Source: Nitrosopumilus sp. K4 (GTDB lineage: Archaea; Thermoproteota; Nitrososphaeria; Nitrososphaerales; Nitrosopumilaceae). Taken from it: 64,000 nt of DNA. This document shows positions 32,535 through 41,535 of this stretch, piece by piece (within the stretch, counting starts at the first letter, position 1; each line of letters begins with the position of its first letter). The notes under the pieces are model-generated. The model did not search any database. It saw only the letters and a program-made list of their open reading frames with translations, and had not been told where the DNA came from. The position numbers were made by a program, and so were the translations under genes. The DNA lies in the NCBI RefSeq assembly GCF_018128925.1, contig NZ_CP067007.1:1516330-1580329 (forward strand). Direction: 5' to 3'.

Positions 32535-33991
32535 ACATCAAAATATAGATAAAATTCATGAGGATGAGGTCTGATTGAAATTTCACGTTGATCTCTTCTC
32601 TCTAATTCTATAATTTTATCAATTACATCATTAGTGTAAATTGGATTTAGGAATTTTCTATCACTTTCTAACTCATCTAACGCTTCACCTAAACTCTTTG
32701 GCAAGACACCTATTCCTCTTTTTGCTCTGTCTGATTTGGTCATTTTGAATATGTCGTCTAGAACTTGTTCCCCAGGATCCATTTTCTTCTTAATTCCATC
32801 CATTCCAGCTGCGGTAACTGCCGCAAAAACCAGATATGGATTTGATGAAGGATCTGGAGCCCTGAACTCTAGTCTCTTTAGATGGGCATAATTTTTTCCT
32901 TTGAGGTGTTTTGGAACTCTAACGATTGCAGATCTATTTCCTGCACTCCATGCAATATACGCAGGTGCTTCGTATCCTGGAACTAATCTGTGATAAGAGT
33001 TTGTAGTAGGATTACAAATTGCAGATAATGCTTTTGCATGATTAATTATTCCACCGCAAAAGTATCTGCCAATCTGACTTAATTCATCTTCTTCATCTGG
33101 GTCATAGAATGCATTGCTTTTCCCTTTCCACAAACTAACATTCACGTGCATTCCAGAACCTGAATCCATTGCAATAGGTTTTGGCATCATTGTTGCAACT
33201 TTACCATATTTTTCAGCAACATTTCTAATAACATACTTGTATGACTGTGCCGCATCTGCAGCATTTGTCATGTAGTCATATTTGATATCAATTTCACATT
33301 GACCTGCAGTTGCTACCTCATGATGGTGATTATCACATAACACACCAAAATTTGTATTCAAAATATTTACACATTCATTCCTAAATGGTGTCAAAGTGTC
33401 AGATGGAGTACTAGGATAGTATCCTTCTTGAAGACCCATTGGGTATCCAGATCCTTCTTGACTCCACGGTGCTTCTTTGGATTCAATTGAATATGATTGT
33501 CCTTTGTAAGGTGTTAATACATCCCAATGAATTTTATCAAAAACAAAAAATTCTACTTCAGGTCCCCATGCACTACTATCGAATCCTTGAGTCTTGATAT
33601 ACTCTTCAGCCTTTTGAGAAATTCCTCTAGGATCCCTTGATAGTCTTCCTCTGCCTTCTCCCCAATAGACATCACATAACAATCTAGCCGTTTTGTTTTC
33701 AGTCATCCAGGGAATTATTGCAAATGTATTAGGATCTGGTTTCAAAAGAAGATCTGAATCATCAATACTAGTAAATCCAATAATTGAAGAACCATCTAAT
33801 TTTGGAAGTCCATCTCGCATTTGCTCAGGAGTAAATGTATTAGCTGAGATTGTAGTGTGATGAAAACGACCTGTTAATCCAGTAAACTGTAAATCTATAA
33901 ACTGAATGCCCTCATGCTGAATTCTAGAAAACACTTCGTCTGGCGAATATGTTACTTGGATTGCTTTTCCATGACTAACTTTATAGGGCAA
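32531..33991 (-). CDS. glnA: Glutamine synthetase, type I (Phe at the adenylylation position)
   Basis: 486 residues, start TTG. The GlnA core is intact: WGPEVEFFVFDKI, ATAGQCEIDIKYD, the nucleotide-site MDSGSGMHVNVSLWKG, NPTTNSYHRLVPGYEAPAY and RSAIVRVPKHL. The segment aligned with the bacterial adenylylation loop reads DDIFKMTK, with Phe instead of Tyr. It should assimilate ammonium. A second paralogue lies at 48337, which has Tyr at that place. Confidence 0.95.
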   Translation of the reverse strand: MPYKVSHGKAIQVTYSPDEVFSRIQHEGIQFIDLQFTGLTGRFHHTTISANTFTPEQMRDGLPKLDGSSIIGFTSIDDSDLLLKPDPNTFAIIPWMTENKTARLLCDVYWGEGRGRLSRDPRGISQKAEEYIKTQGFDSSAWGPEVEFFVFDKIHWDVLTPYKGQSYSIESKEAPWSQEGSGYPMGLQEGYYPSTPSDTLTPFRNECVNILNTNFGVLCDNHHHEVATAGQCEIDIKYDYMTNAADAAQSYKYVIRNVAEKYGKVATMMPKPIAMDSGSGMHVNVSLWKGKSNAFYDPDEEDELSQIGRYFCGGIINHAKALSAICNPTTNSYHRLVPGYEAPAYIAWSAGNRSAIVRVPKHLKGKNYAHLKRLEFRAPDPSSNPYLVFAAVTAAGMDGIKKKMDPGEQVLDDIFKMTKSDRAKRGIGVLPKSLGEALDELESDRKFLNPIYTNDVIDKIIELERRDQREISIRPHPHEFYLYFDV

Positions 33992-34045
33992 TTTTGTACT
34001 TCAATCAAACACAAATACATCCATCATTTAAGGATTAGGTAAGAA

Positions 34046-34603
34046 ATGTCAGAATCAAATCAAATTGATATCAGCAAATTGCATCATATTGTTCTTAGAG
34101 AAACCGAAAATGATCCAATTCAAGAAATTGAACCAAACTTCTATAGAGAACTTTCTGAGTTTATTGGAAATTTAAAAAAACAGGAATTTGATGGTATTGA
34201 AAGTAAAATTAAAGATGCATTAATTGTGATGGCAACAGAACTAACATCACTATTGATTGAAATTAGATTAAATAAAATTTCAAAATCCGAAAAAATCGAA
34301 TTTGAAAATCTATTGGACGAAGAAAAATTCATTGTTGATTCTGAAGAAGAAAAAAATGAAAGAAAAGAGATGATTTTATCAGCAACAGTTAATGGAAAAT
34401 CAAAATTCCTTGAGTCACTTTCCCAGAATCATAAAACAAAAACTGTGGTCATTAGATTTCTTAAAGAAGTAGACGAAATTGTAGGTGCAGATCTTGAAAG
34501 ATATGGTCCATTTAAAACAGAAGACATTGCAACAATTCCATATGAAAATGCTCAGGCATTAATCTCTAAGAATGTTGCAACCAAGGTAAGATGGGAAGAT
34601 TAG
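34046..34603 (+). CDS. GINS complex subunit, Gins51 type
   Basis: 185 residues. The N-terminal A domain has the GINS start pattern IEPNFYRELSEFIGNLKKQ, and the B domain lies at the C-terminus (VVIRFLKEVDEIVGADLERYGPFKTEDIATIPYENAQALI). This A-B order is that of Gins51 (Sld5/Psf1-like). GINS bridges MCM and the polymerase at the fork. It lies 5 kb from polC in the same direction, within the wider replication region. It is short-spaced with the membrane protein at 34634. Confidence 0.9.
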   Translation: MSESNQIDISKLHHIVLRETENDPIQEIEPNFYRELSEFIGNLKKQEFDGIESKIKDALIVMATELTSLLIEIRLNKISKSEKIEFENLLDEEKFIVDSEEEKNERKEMILSATVNGKSKFLESLSQNHKTKTVVIRFLKEVDEIVGADLERYGPFKTEDIATIPYENAQALISKNVATKVRWED

Positions 34604-34633
34604 GTAGAAATTATACCTCGAACAATTAGTTTT

Positions 34634-34918
34634 ATGACACATACTGGTGTTGATGTAATTGATTTTTTATTTTACACAATATATCCAGTAATTGGAATAT
34701 TTGCAATAGAGGGAATTAGTAGAATAGCCAAATTTCCTAAATGGGCTAAACTATGGATTCAAGCTGCTGTTGCAATAGGTTTTGGTGTTTATTATTGGTT
34801 CATTTTACCTGAACCAAAGAATTTTCCACTAACAGCACTCGTATTGTTTGCATTAGCTGTTGCATTAATTTATCAAGGTAGGCGAGCAAAAATTTCACCA
34901 GAAAAAAGCCCTTACTGA
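34634..34918 (+). CDS. Small membrane protein with about three helices
   Basis: 94 residues. Hydrophobic segments at about 8-24 (FLFYTIYPVIGIFAIEG), 40-58 (LWIQAAVAIGFGVYYWFIL) and 65-82 (PLTALVLFALAVALIYQG), with a basic C-terminal tail (RRAKISPEK). It is 30 bases after the GINS gene and may be co-transcribed. Unknown function. Confidence 0.65.
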   Translation: MTHTGVDVIDFLFYTIYPVIGIFAIEGISRIAKFPKWAKLWIQAAVAIGFGVYYWFILPEPKNFPLTALVLFALAVALIYQGRRAKISPEKSPY

Positions 34919-34920
34919 TT

Positions 34921-35145
34921 TTATTTGAATCTGCCAAATATTCTTTTGAAAATACTTGGTTTGTTTGGTCCCCCATCTCGAACAACTTTTCTCTCTCCAA
35001 ATCGTTTAGCGCGAATCACAGATAATTTTACACATCTATGATCCTCTGGAAGCCTATGTTCAGAACAAAATGGATCCTTGCAATAATTACACTGAAAGGG
35101 CATATCTGTCAAATCACCACAATATGCACATTTTTCAGGCTTCAT
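34921..35145 (-). CDS. AN1-type zinc finger protein
   Basis: 74 residues. The AN1 pattern is clear: CAYCGD, then CNYCKDPFCSEHRLPEDHRC, with Cys and His spaced to bind two zinc ions. A basic tail follows (RAKRFGERK...FKRIFGRFK). AN1 fingers are linked with ubiquitin-like or stress functions in eukaryotes; archaeal ones are uncharacterised. Convergent with the membrane protein at 34634, two bases apart. Confidence 0.85.
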   Translation of the reverse strand: MKPEKCAYCGDLTDMPFQCNYCKDPFCSEHRLPEDHRCVKLSVIRAKRFGERKVVRDGGPNKPSIFKRIFGRFK

Positions 35146-35255
35146 ACTGTTGCATAGTTTTTTTCTTCTATTAAACTTGCTAAATTTTAAATGAATTACT
35201 TGAGCAACTAAACATTTTTACGACATGCAGATAGATTTCAAACAAGTGAGTGTTA

Positions 35256-35996
35256 ATGATACAAGATAAGGTTGCAATAATAACTGGCGCAAGCAGCGGA
35301 ATTGGATTTGCAACAGCTTTGGCACTTTCAAAAGCAGGAGCAAAGGTTGCTATTGGTGCAAGAAGAACTGATAGACTTGCAGAATTGGAAAATAAAATTA
35401 AAGAACATGGCGGCGAAGTATTTTCTCAAAAATTGGATGTTACAAAAAAAGAGGAATGCAATTCGTTTGTAGAATCTGTTTTATCCAAATGGGGTTCTGT
35501 AGATATACTAGTAAATAATGCTGGTCTTATGCCCTTGAGTTTTGTAAAAAATCTCAAAATTGATGAATGGGATCAAATGGTAGATGTCAACATCAAAGGT
35601 GTTTTGTACTGTACCGGTGCTGTTGTGTCACACATGCTTGAGAAAAAATCTGGTCATATTGTAAATATTTCATCCGTAGCTGGACGAATAGTATTTCCAG
35701 CAGGAAGTGTTTATTGTGCTACCAAACATGCAATTACAGCATTTAGTGAGGGTTTGCGAGAGGAACTGAGTGTTAGGAAAAACATTCGTGTAACTTGCAT
35801 TGAACCAGGAGTGGTTGCTACTGAACTAACAAATACAATTACTGATGAATCTTTGCAAGGATTTGTAGAAAATGCTAAAAAGATGGAAGCGTTGCAAGCA
35901 GATGACATTGCAAATGCCATTCTTTATGCAGTTGAATCTCCTAACCATGTAAATGTCAACGAAATTTTGATTAGGCCTACCACCCAAGAACGATAA
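35256..35996 (+). CDS. Short-chain dehydrogenase/reductase
   Basis: 246 residues from the ATG; a GTG two codons upstream is in frame. Classical SDR marks: cofactor loop TGASSGIG, NNAG at about 88, catalytic Ser in NISSVAG, and YxxxK in VYCATKHA. The Arg-rich GARRTDR after the second strand favours NADP(H). The substrate is unknown. The next gene, a flavoprotein, starts one base after this stop, so the two form an operon. Confidence 0.93.
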   Translation: MIQDKVAIITGASSGIGFATALALSKAGAKVAIGARRTDRLAELENKIKEHGGEVFSQKLDVTKKEECNSFVESVLSKWGSVDILVNNAGLMPLSFVKNLKIDEWDQMVDVNIKGVLYCTGAVVSHMLEKKSGHIVNISSVAGRIVFPAGSVYCATKHAITAFSEGLREELSVRKNIRVTCIEPGVVATELTNTITDESLQGFVENAKKMEALQADDIANAILYAVESPNHVNVNEILIRPTTQER

Positions 35997-35997
35997 A

Positions 35998-37149
35998 TTG
36001 TCAGAAAACATTCCTCATGTGTTAATTCTTGGAGGGGGTTTTGGCGGATTATCTGCAGCAAACGAAATTAGAAAATCATTGCCCTCTTTTAAAGTGAAAA
36101 TTACTGTAATTGACAAAAAAGATTGGTTCATGGTTGGATTTGCAAAACTATGGATCATGAATGGTACTAGAACATTTGAAAATTCTATTGGTTTCTTAAA
36201 GGAACTTGAAAAAAAAGACATTGACTTTATCAAAGAAGAAATTCTTCAGATCGACTTGCAAAATAAAACAGTCAAAACTTCTACCCAAAACCTTTCTTAT
36301 GATTTCCTTATCATTGCAATGGGAGCAACTCTTGCACCAGAAAAAATCTCAGGTTTAACACAATATGGAATGAATCTCTATGATCATAATGAATTATCAA
36401 AAATTAATCAAAAATTAAATGAAATCAAATCTGGAAACATTGCAATTGCAATAATGGGAATGCCATACAAGTGCCCGCCTGCACCTTTTGAGGCTGCTCT
36501 TCTCATTAATTCAATGCTTAACCAACTAGGAAAACGTCAATCAATCCAAATTCATTTCTATAGTCCGGCTCCTATTACATTACCAGCTGCTGGACCAGAA
36601 GTCAGTCAACAGATTCTAGATTTGGTAAACTCTGAAAAAATATTTTTCCACGATTCCTCAAAAACAATCTCTGTAGAAAAAAACAAACTCATTTTTGAAA
36701 ATGACAAGGCAAATTTTGATTTGTTATTAGCCATTCCGCCTCATGTTGTACCTGATGTAATTATAAAATGCGGACTTGCAAAAGAAGGAGGTTTTATAAA
36801 AATTAACAGAGATTGTAAAACCCCATTTGAAAATGTGTTTGCTGTTGGAGATGTCACTAGTCTTCCTGTAGGTGAAAAATTTGCAGTTCCAAAAGCTGGA
36901 ATATTTGCAGAAGGAGAAGGAATCACCGTAGCCAAAAACATTGTTTCAAAAATTCAATCAAAAGATGATTCAGCATTATTTGATGGTATAGGTGGATGCT
37001 TCATTGAATCAGGAAGAAACACAGCTTCCTTAATTGAAGTAGACATGTTTTCAGAATCAAAACCAACTACAAAATTAACTGAATCATCAAAAGAACATCT
37101 TGATGAAAAATTACAATTTGAAAAAGACAGAATAACAAATTGGCTATGA
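35998..37149 (+). CDS. FAD-dependent oxidoreductase (SQR/FCSD-like)
   Basis: 383 residues, start TTG directly after the SDR stop. FAD motif LILGGGFGGLSAANEI at the N-terminus and the second FAD motif NVFAVGDVTSLPVG near 282. MPYKCPPAPFEAAL near 158 is the segment with Cys seen in sulfide:quinone oxidoreductases and flavocytochrome c sulfide dehydrogenases. Whether it oxidises sulfide is not certain, as the other redox Cys are not placed by eye. The 3' end overlaps the gene at 37144 by 6 bases. Confidence 0.85.
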   Translation: MSENIPHVLILGGGFGGLSAANEIRKSLPSFKVKITVIDKKDWFMVGFAKLWIMNGTRTFENSIGFLKELEKKDIDFIKEEILQIDLQNKTVKTSTQNLSYDFLIIAMGATLAPEKISGLTQYGMNLYDHNELSKINQKLNEIKSGNIAIAIMGMPYKCPPAPFEAALLINSMLNQLGKRQSIQIHFYSPAPITLPAAGPEVSQQILDLVNSEKIFFHDSSKTISVEKNKLIFENDKANFDLLLAIPPHVVPDVIIKCGLAKEGGFIKINRDCKTPFENVFAVGDVTSLPVGEKFAVPKAGIFAEGEGITVAKNIVSKIQSKDDSALFDGIGGCFIESGRNTASLIEVDMFSESKPTTKLTESSKEHLDEKLQFEKDRITNWL

Positions 37150-37356
37150 CTGCCTATCTTTTTCTTTCGACAAATGCTCCAAAATAGCTCTTACCTCGAC
37201 ACCTAAATCATTAGAATTTTTTCCTAAATCAATCTTTTCTGGAATCTTGTTTTTAAGATCCTCATCTTCTAATTCCACTCTTCTTTTTTGAACACAATCA
37301 AGATGATCATCTCCTGTCCCAGAAATTCTATGGCAAATCGAACATATTTTCAACAA
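37144..37356 (-). CDS. Small protein with N-terminal CxxC, unknown
   Basis: 70 residues. CSICHRISGTGDDHLDC near residues 5-21 could form a single zinc site (Cys-Cys-His-Cys). The rest is a charged helix (LEDEDLKNKIPEKIDL...VRAILEHLSKEK). It lies between the flavoprotein and the tRNA gene. No family recognised. Confidence 0.6.
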   Translation of the reverse strand: MLKICSICHRISGTGDDHLDCVQKRRVELEDEDLKNKIPEKIDLGKNSNDLGVEVRAILEHLSKEKDRQS

Positions 37357-37409
37357 TTACTATACTTAATCCGACGATTTAATAATTTCATTTTGTGCCT
37401 GTCCACTAA

Positions 37410-37483
37410 GGGATCGTCGTCTAGCTTGGTATGATACTAGTCTGGGGGACTAGTGGTCGCAGGTTCAAATCCTGCCGGTCCCA
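37410..37483 (+). tRNA. tRNA-Pro (anticodon GGG)
   Basis: 74 bases. Acceptor GGGATCG/CGGTCCC with one G-U pair, discriminator A. The anticodon stem CTAGT/ACTAG closes the loop CTGGGGG, giving anticodon GGG for proline. T arm GCAGG-TTCAAAT-CCTGC is perfect. The D stem is weak with a U-U opposition (GTCT against TGAT). No CCA is encoded, so the CCA-adding enzyme at 38217 must complete it. No intron. The last base abuts the stop of the convergent kinase gene. Confidence 0.96.
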
Positions 37484-38245
37484 TTATAATTTTAGAATTT
37501 TCAACAATCCATCAAAACTTTCCCTAGTTTGCTTCTGCTTGTATTCTCTTAACGATTGAATGATTTTTTCTTTGGATGGAATTTTATACATTTTTTGAAT
37601 TTTTTTGGAAATTCCTGAACCAATAAAAATTGCCTGTGTAATTGATGTTACATTAGAAACTTTTCTTTTAGTACTTGAGCTTTCAAAATCTATCAAAGTT
37701 GGTTTTGTTTTTCCAACTATCACATGTTTTGAAATACTACTCAATTCACCATGATCAAAACTAATCTGATCTAATCTATAACAATCTTCTAAAATCATTT
37801 TTATTGTTGTTTTTAATTTTTTAACAACTCCTCTACCAGATAGATTATTTATCCAATCACCAATTTTTTCTCCTTCTAGAAATTCCATTACGACAAAATT
37901 TTTACTAGCATCAAGCAATTTTGGTCCAACATTCACTTCATTTACGGTCTTTAACAATACAGCTTCACTTTTCATCTCATTTCTTTGAGAATCCGACCTT
38001 CTAATTTTTACTGCAACATTCTTGTTGCCTCTTTTTGCAAGAACAACAACACCAACATACCCTTTTCCTAGAATTGCTAATTTTCCAATAGTAGTTGGAC
38101 CCCAAAATGCAACTGATTTTATTTTTAGCTTCCTTAGCTCATTTATTCTAGATTTTATTTGGATTTTACTTGCCTTAGGATATCCAATTATTTCTGAATA
38201 AGGTTCTAAATTGAGTTTATTTATTGAAACAAAAGATCTTTTCAT
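37484..38245 (-). CDS. Atypical Ser/Thr protein kinase (COG2112-like, RIO/Bud32 relative)
   Basis: 253 residues. N lobe (about 50-110): LGKGYVGVVVLAKRG as a Gly-rich loop and VAVKIRR with the ATP-binding Lys; hinge FVVMEFLEGE. The catalytic region reads DHGELSSISKHVIVG, and the metal motif is LIDFESSS, that is DFE rather than DFG. It resembles small archaeal kinases of the predicted COG2112 type. Its start overlaps the cca 3' end by 29 bases in another frame, so the two are coupled. The substrate may be tRNA-linked but is unknown. Confidence 0.8.
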   Translation of the reverse strand: MKRSFVSINKLNLEPYSEIIGYPKASKIQIKSRINELRKLKIKSVAFWGPTTIGKLAILGKGYVGVVVLAKRGNKNVAVKIRRSDSQRNEMKSEAVLLKTVNEVNVGPKLLDASKNFVVMEFLEGEKIGDWINNLSGRGVVKKLKTTIKMILEDCYRLDQISFDHGELSSISKHVIVGKTKPTLIDFESSSTKRKVSNVTSITQAIFIGSGISKKIQKMYKIPSKEKIIQSLREYKQKQTRESFDGLLKILKL

Positions 38246-39548
38246 CAGTTGAAATTATTTCCAATGATGCCTCTTTAATTGATTTACTTAGCGACTTGCC
38301 TCCTAGGTAAACTTTGAAGCCTTTTCGAAGATCACTTTGTAATCCTTTTGGAATACCATTTTGAAGGTTTTTCCTCAAAATCTCTTTGATAAATGTAATA
38401 GCATTATCATGATTTCTTTTTTCTAATGAATTAATTTTTGAGTCATCATCAATCCACATTAACTCAGTTTTGCTCATATTTTTCCCAATAAAGCTCTTAC
38501 ATCCGTCCTCTCTGAAAAATTCAGGACCTTTTTTTAGATATTTTTTAGGAATAATACTTGATTCTAGAAGAAAGAACAGGTATGCCTCCTTTTTCTCATC
38601 AGTATAAGACATACTACGTAGAACTCTAAAACCTCCGAGTTCTAACTGCGTAGACAACGACGATGCTGCCCTTTTAATTTGCCCCCATATTATATCTGGA
38701 CTTCTCATCTTAAAATCAAATTTTACAGTTAAAACATTCTCCCAACTAGACGTTTGTTTTCTTCTTGAAATCTTGAAAAATTTAGTATTTGGTTTTGCTT
38801 GAAATGCTCTACATGCTAAAACAAATTTCCCTATATTTTGCTTAGATATAGCAGCAGCAAGATTTCTGTTACCGTCTATAGGATCAATTATTACTATTGA
38901 TGTTTCAAACTTCTTGGATGTTTTTCCAATCACCTGCCCTTCCTTAATTTTAGAAATTGTTTTAATTACATTTTCAAATGTATCAAAATTAAGAATTAAC
39001 ACTTCAGTTACATATCCACTAAATCCCTGTTTTGCAATTTCAGCACCATAAATCCCTATAGATTTCAGAAATGTTTTAAGAAGTCTTACCTCGTCTTTCA
39101 TTTTTGATGTCAGAGCTTTTTGCATAAATTTTGTATGAAATGGTGACCTATCTGCAGAGCTTTTCCATTGACCTTCCTTTACATCATAACATGGAACTAT
39201 GTTGATCTTTGTTTTCTTTATTTCAGCCTCTACATAGGGATGCTCTGAATATCTAACATAAGGTTTGAATTTTTTCATTGATGCAAATCCAATCTTTTTT
39301 GCAATATCTTCAAACCTTTCATCTGAAGTTGACTTTTTGAACTTGACAAAAATATCTATGTCTGCCTCTTTTGACAGCCAAGTTCCCTTTGCATAAGAGC
39401 CACCAAATTCAGCATCAATAACATCAGAAAACTTTTCAATTTCTTTTTTTACAAATTGCATTGCAATTTCAGCAATGCTTCTTTTTGAATTTATCAAACT
39501 TTTTGATGGCACAACTGATTTCTTTACATCTGAAACAATTTTTTTCAT
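38217..39548 (-). CDS. cca: CCA-adding enzyme (archaeal class I)
   Basis: 443 residues. The nucleotidyltransferase head has GGSYAKGTWLSKEADIDIFVKF, with the two metal Asp. The following central and tail domains (IIDPIDGNRNLAAAIS, FKMRSPDIIWGQIKRAAS) are typical of archaeal class I enzymes, about 440 residues long. It adds or repairs the tRNA CCA end. The gene overlaps ThpR by 4 bases upstream and the kinase by 29 bases downstream, giving a three-gene tRNA-linked operon. The tRNA-Pro beside this operon lacks an encoded CCA. Confidence 0.95.
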   Translation of the reverse strand: MKKIVSDVKKSVVPSKSLINSKRSIAEIAMQFVKKEIEKFSDVIDAEFGGSYAKGTWLSKEADIDIFVKFKKSTSDERFEDIAKKIGFASMKKFKPYVRYSEHPYVEAEIKKTKINIVPCYDVKEGQWKSSADRSPFHTKFMQKALTSKMKDEVRLLKTFLKSIGIYGAEIAKQGFSGYVTEVLILNFDTFENVIKTISKIKEGQVIGKTSKKFETSIVIIDPIDGNRNLAAAISKQNIGKFVLACRAFQAKPNTKFFKISRRKQTSSWENVLTVKFDFKMRSPDIIWGQIKRAASSLSTQLELGGFRVLRSMSYTDEKKEAYLFFLLESSIIPKKYLKKGPEFFREDGCKSFIGKNMSKTELMWIDDDSKINSLEKRNHDNAITFIKEILRKNLQNGIPKGLQSDLRKGFKVYLGGKSLSKSIKEASLEIISTDEKIFCFNK

Positions 39549-40087
39549 GACTTGCTTTTTACCTCCCCTAAATCAGAATATAGTGGACCATTTGGTGTAA
39601 GGGTACTTTGTTTAAATTTAAAATTTATAATTTTTTGTGAGCCAAATTCAGCATTTTCAAACTTTTTCATTTCCCTTGTAATGTCCCCAATCTTGTTTTT
39701 AATTCTAAACACTGTAACATGAGGCCTAAATGGTTTATCACTAGTAAATCCAAGAGGTGCCAATGTATTTTCTACTTTCTTGGCCAATTCGACTAATTTG
39801 TTTCCCCCTTCATTATCAGTTCCAATCCATATTACTCTTGGAAATTTTAGCTTGGGAAATACGCCAATCCCCTGAAAATTCACTACAAATTCTGAAAATT
39901 CAATTTTTGCCAGTGCATCTTTAACTTCATTGGCTTTATCATCGGAGATTTCTCCCAAAAATTGTAGTGTAAAATGTAGATTGTCTAGATTTACTGCTTT
40001 TGCGTTTATTCCAATATTTGATTGAAATTTTGAAATTGAATCAATAACTTTTTTGTCTGAAATTTCAACAGCGACAAAAGTTCTCAT
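39545..40087 (-). CDS. thpR: RNA 2',3'-cyclic phosphodiesterase (ThpR/LigT family)
   Basis: 180 residues from the ATG I prefer (MRTFVAVEIS, the family's usual start); the frame is open 19 codons farther upstream. The two HxTx motifs of the 2H phosphoesterase family are present: HFTLQFLG near 43 and HVTVFRI near 127. These enzymes open 2',3'-cyclic phosphate ends or act on 2'-5' RNA links. It is the first gene of the operon with cca, which fits RNA end processing. Confidence 0.92.
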   Translation of the reverse strand: MRTFVAVEISDKKVIDSISKFQSNIGINAKAVNLDNLHFTLQFLGEISDDKANEVKDALAKIEFSEFVVNFQGIGVFPKLKFPRVIWIGTDNEGGNKLVELAKKVENTLAPLGFTSDKPFRPHVTVFRIKNKIGDITREMKKFENAEFGSQKIINFKFKQSTLTPNGPLYSDLGEVKSKS

Positions 40088-40159
40088 TATGATTTTCATT
40101 TTGACATCTCTATAATAATTTCCGGTACCTTCATAGACAAGCAATTTTTTGATAGTTTA

Positions 40160-40708
40160 TTGACAAAACTTATTGTATGTTTAACAGGAATGCCTGGAGC
40201 AGGAAAATCTACAATTGCTACAGGTCTCAAATCAAAAGGATATGACACAATTAACATGGGTAATACTGTTAGAGAAGAGGCTAAAAGACGAAACTTAGAA
40301 CCTACAGGACAAAATCTAGGAAAACTTATGCTTGAACTTCGTGAAAAAAATGGACCTGGTGCTGTTGCTGAATTAGTAATTCCAGAAATTGAAAACTCAA
40401 AATCAAATGTGATAATTATTGATGGAGTACGTTCTAATGCAGAGATTGATGTTCTAAGAAAATTTGGAACTGTAAAACTACTTGCAATTCATGCATCTAC
40501 TGATAAAAGATTTGAATTCTTAAAAGAACGAGGACGCTCCGATGATCCACAAACAAAAGAAAATTTTGAGGAAAGAGATAACCGTGAATTAGGAGTAGGC
40601 ATAAGCAATTCAATTGCATTATCTGATGATGCAATCACAAATAATAATAAAACCAAAGAGGAACTTATTGAAGCCTCTTACAAAAAAATCCAAGGATGGA
40701 TTAAATGA
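40160..40708 (+). CDS. P-loop kinase, UPF0200 (dephospho-CoA kinase/NMP kinase-like)
   Basis: 182 residues, start TTG. Walker A at the N-terminus: LTGMPGAGKSTIATGL. Further marks are the NMP-kinase-like MGNTVREEA and DGVRSNAEIDVLRK, then ERGRSDDPQT with basic lid residues. It matches the archaeal UPF0200 family, whose members resemble dephospho-CoA kinases and nucleotide kinases. The substrate cannot be told from the sequence. The next gene overlaps it by 4 bases. Confidence 0.87.
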   Translation: MTKLIVCLTGMPGAGKSTIATGLKSKGYDTINMGNTVREEAKRRNLEPTGQNLGKLMLELREKNGPGAVAELVIPEIENSKSNVIIIDGVRSNAEIDVLRKFGTVKLLAIHASTDKRFEFLKERGRSDDPQTKENFEERDNRELGVGISNSIALSDDAITNNNKTKEELIEASYKKIQGWIK

Positions 40709-41103
40709 GATTCCCAAATCTTAATTGCAAAATTCAAATATTCTCACCGTTAAACCCTTCAGAGGATCCCGAAAAAATCAAAAAATCTATTTCAAATGTT
40801 TTATCAGGTTCTACCATATCATTCGAAAATTTTTCAATAAAAGGAGAAAGTGATAATTTAGAATCATTAGAAAAAATCTATGAAACTATACATTCCAGAC
40901 AATCACAAAGAGTTTTGCAACGCCAACTTGTGAAGCATTCTGATAAGAACACTACGTGGTTTTATCTTAATAAGCAGGCAGCATTTGTTGAAAAAATTGT
41001 CCTATGTGAAGAAGCAGACGAATCTCCCCTGGGTCCATTAAAAGTAATTTTAACTTCTCCAACTATTGACAAAGTTATTGATTTTTTAGTATTTGAGGAC
41101 TAA
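40705..41103 (+). CDS. UPF0201 family protein (RNA-binding-like fold)
   Basis: 132 residues. The pattern ISPLNPSEDPEKIKKSISNVL near the start, then a region with ESLEKIYETIHSRQSQRVLQRQL, and GPLKVILTSPTIDKVIDFL at the end is typical of UPF0201, which has an alpha/beta fold similar to ribosomal protein L5/RNA-binding proteins. ATGA overlap with the UPF0200 kinase shows coupling; the two families are often adjacent in archaea, to my recollection. Confidence 0.82.
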   Translation: MRFPNLNCKIQIFSPLNPSEDPEKIKKSISNVLSGSTISFENFSIKGESDNLESLEKIYETIHSRQSQRVLQRQLVKHSDKNTTWFYLNKQAAFVEKIVLCEEADESPLGPLKVILTSPTIDKVIDFLVFED

Positions 41104-41166
41104 TTTAGCTAAGAAAATTCAATCATTGCTAGTCATTTTTTTTAGCTTAATTCTAAAAACAACATT

Positions 41167-41499
41167 TTGAGACTTGCCTATATGTTCATAAAACTAGGCA
41201 TAATTGGAGCAATTTTGATTGCTTCAGGTTTTATTTTCTCATCAGAAATTAACACATTATTTCCAAATACCTCTACATCAGTAGTTGAATCTCTAAAGAG
41301 CGATGTCAGTGATATTGGCATTAAAACTACTCAGTCAGTTGAAAAAAGAGTTGAAAAATCTCTTGATAGTGCTATTGATAAAACAAACGAAAAAATTAAT
41401 GATGGAATAAATGACGTTAGACAATCCTCAAGTAATTTGATATCAAACCAATTAACCAATTTCAATCCTGTTGAATCAGTTAAAAACATCTTTCAATGA
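41167..41499 (+). CDS. Single-pass membrane protein with helical extracytoplasmic part
   Basis: 110 residues, start TTG. One membrane helix at about 5-24 (FIKLGIIGAILIASGFIFS), then an amphipathic helical region with Lys/Glu/Ser repeats (SVEKRVEKSLDSAIDKTNEKI), which could form a coiled coil or amphitropic surface. No family is recognised. Short 5' region; it follows UPF0201 after 63 bases. Confidence 0.6.
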   Translation: MRLAYMFIKLGIIGAILIASGFIFSSEINTLFPNTSTSVVESLKSDVSDIGIKTTQSVEKRVEKSLDSAIDKTNEKINDGINDVRQSSSNLISNQLTNFNPVESVKNIFQ

Positions 41500-41535
41500 A
41501 AAACATAATTTTCATTTTGAAAATTTCTGAATTAT

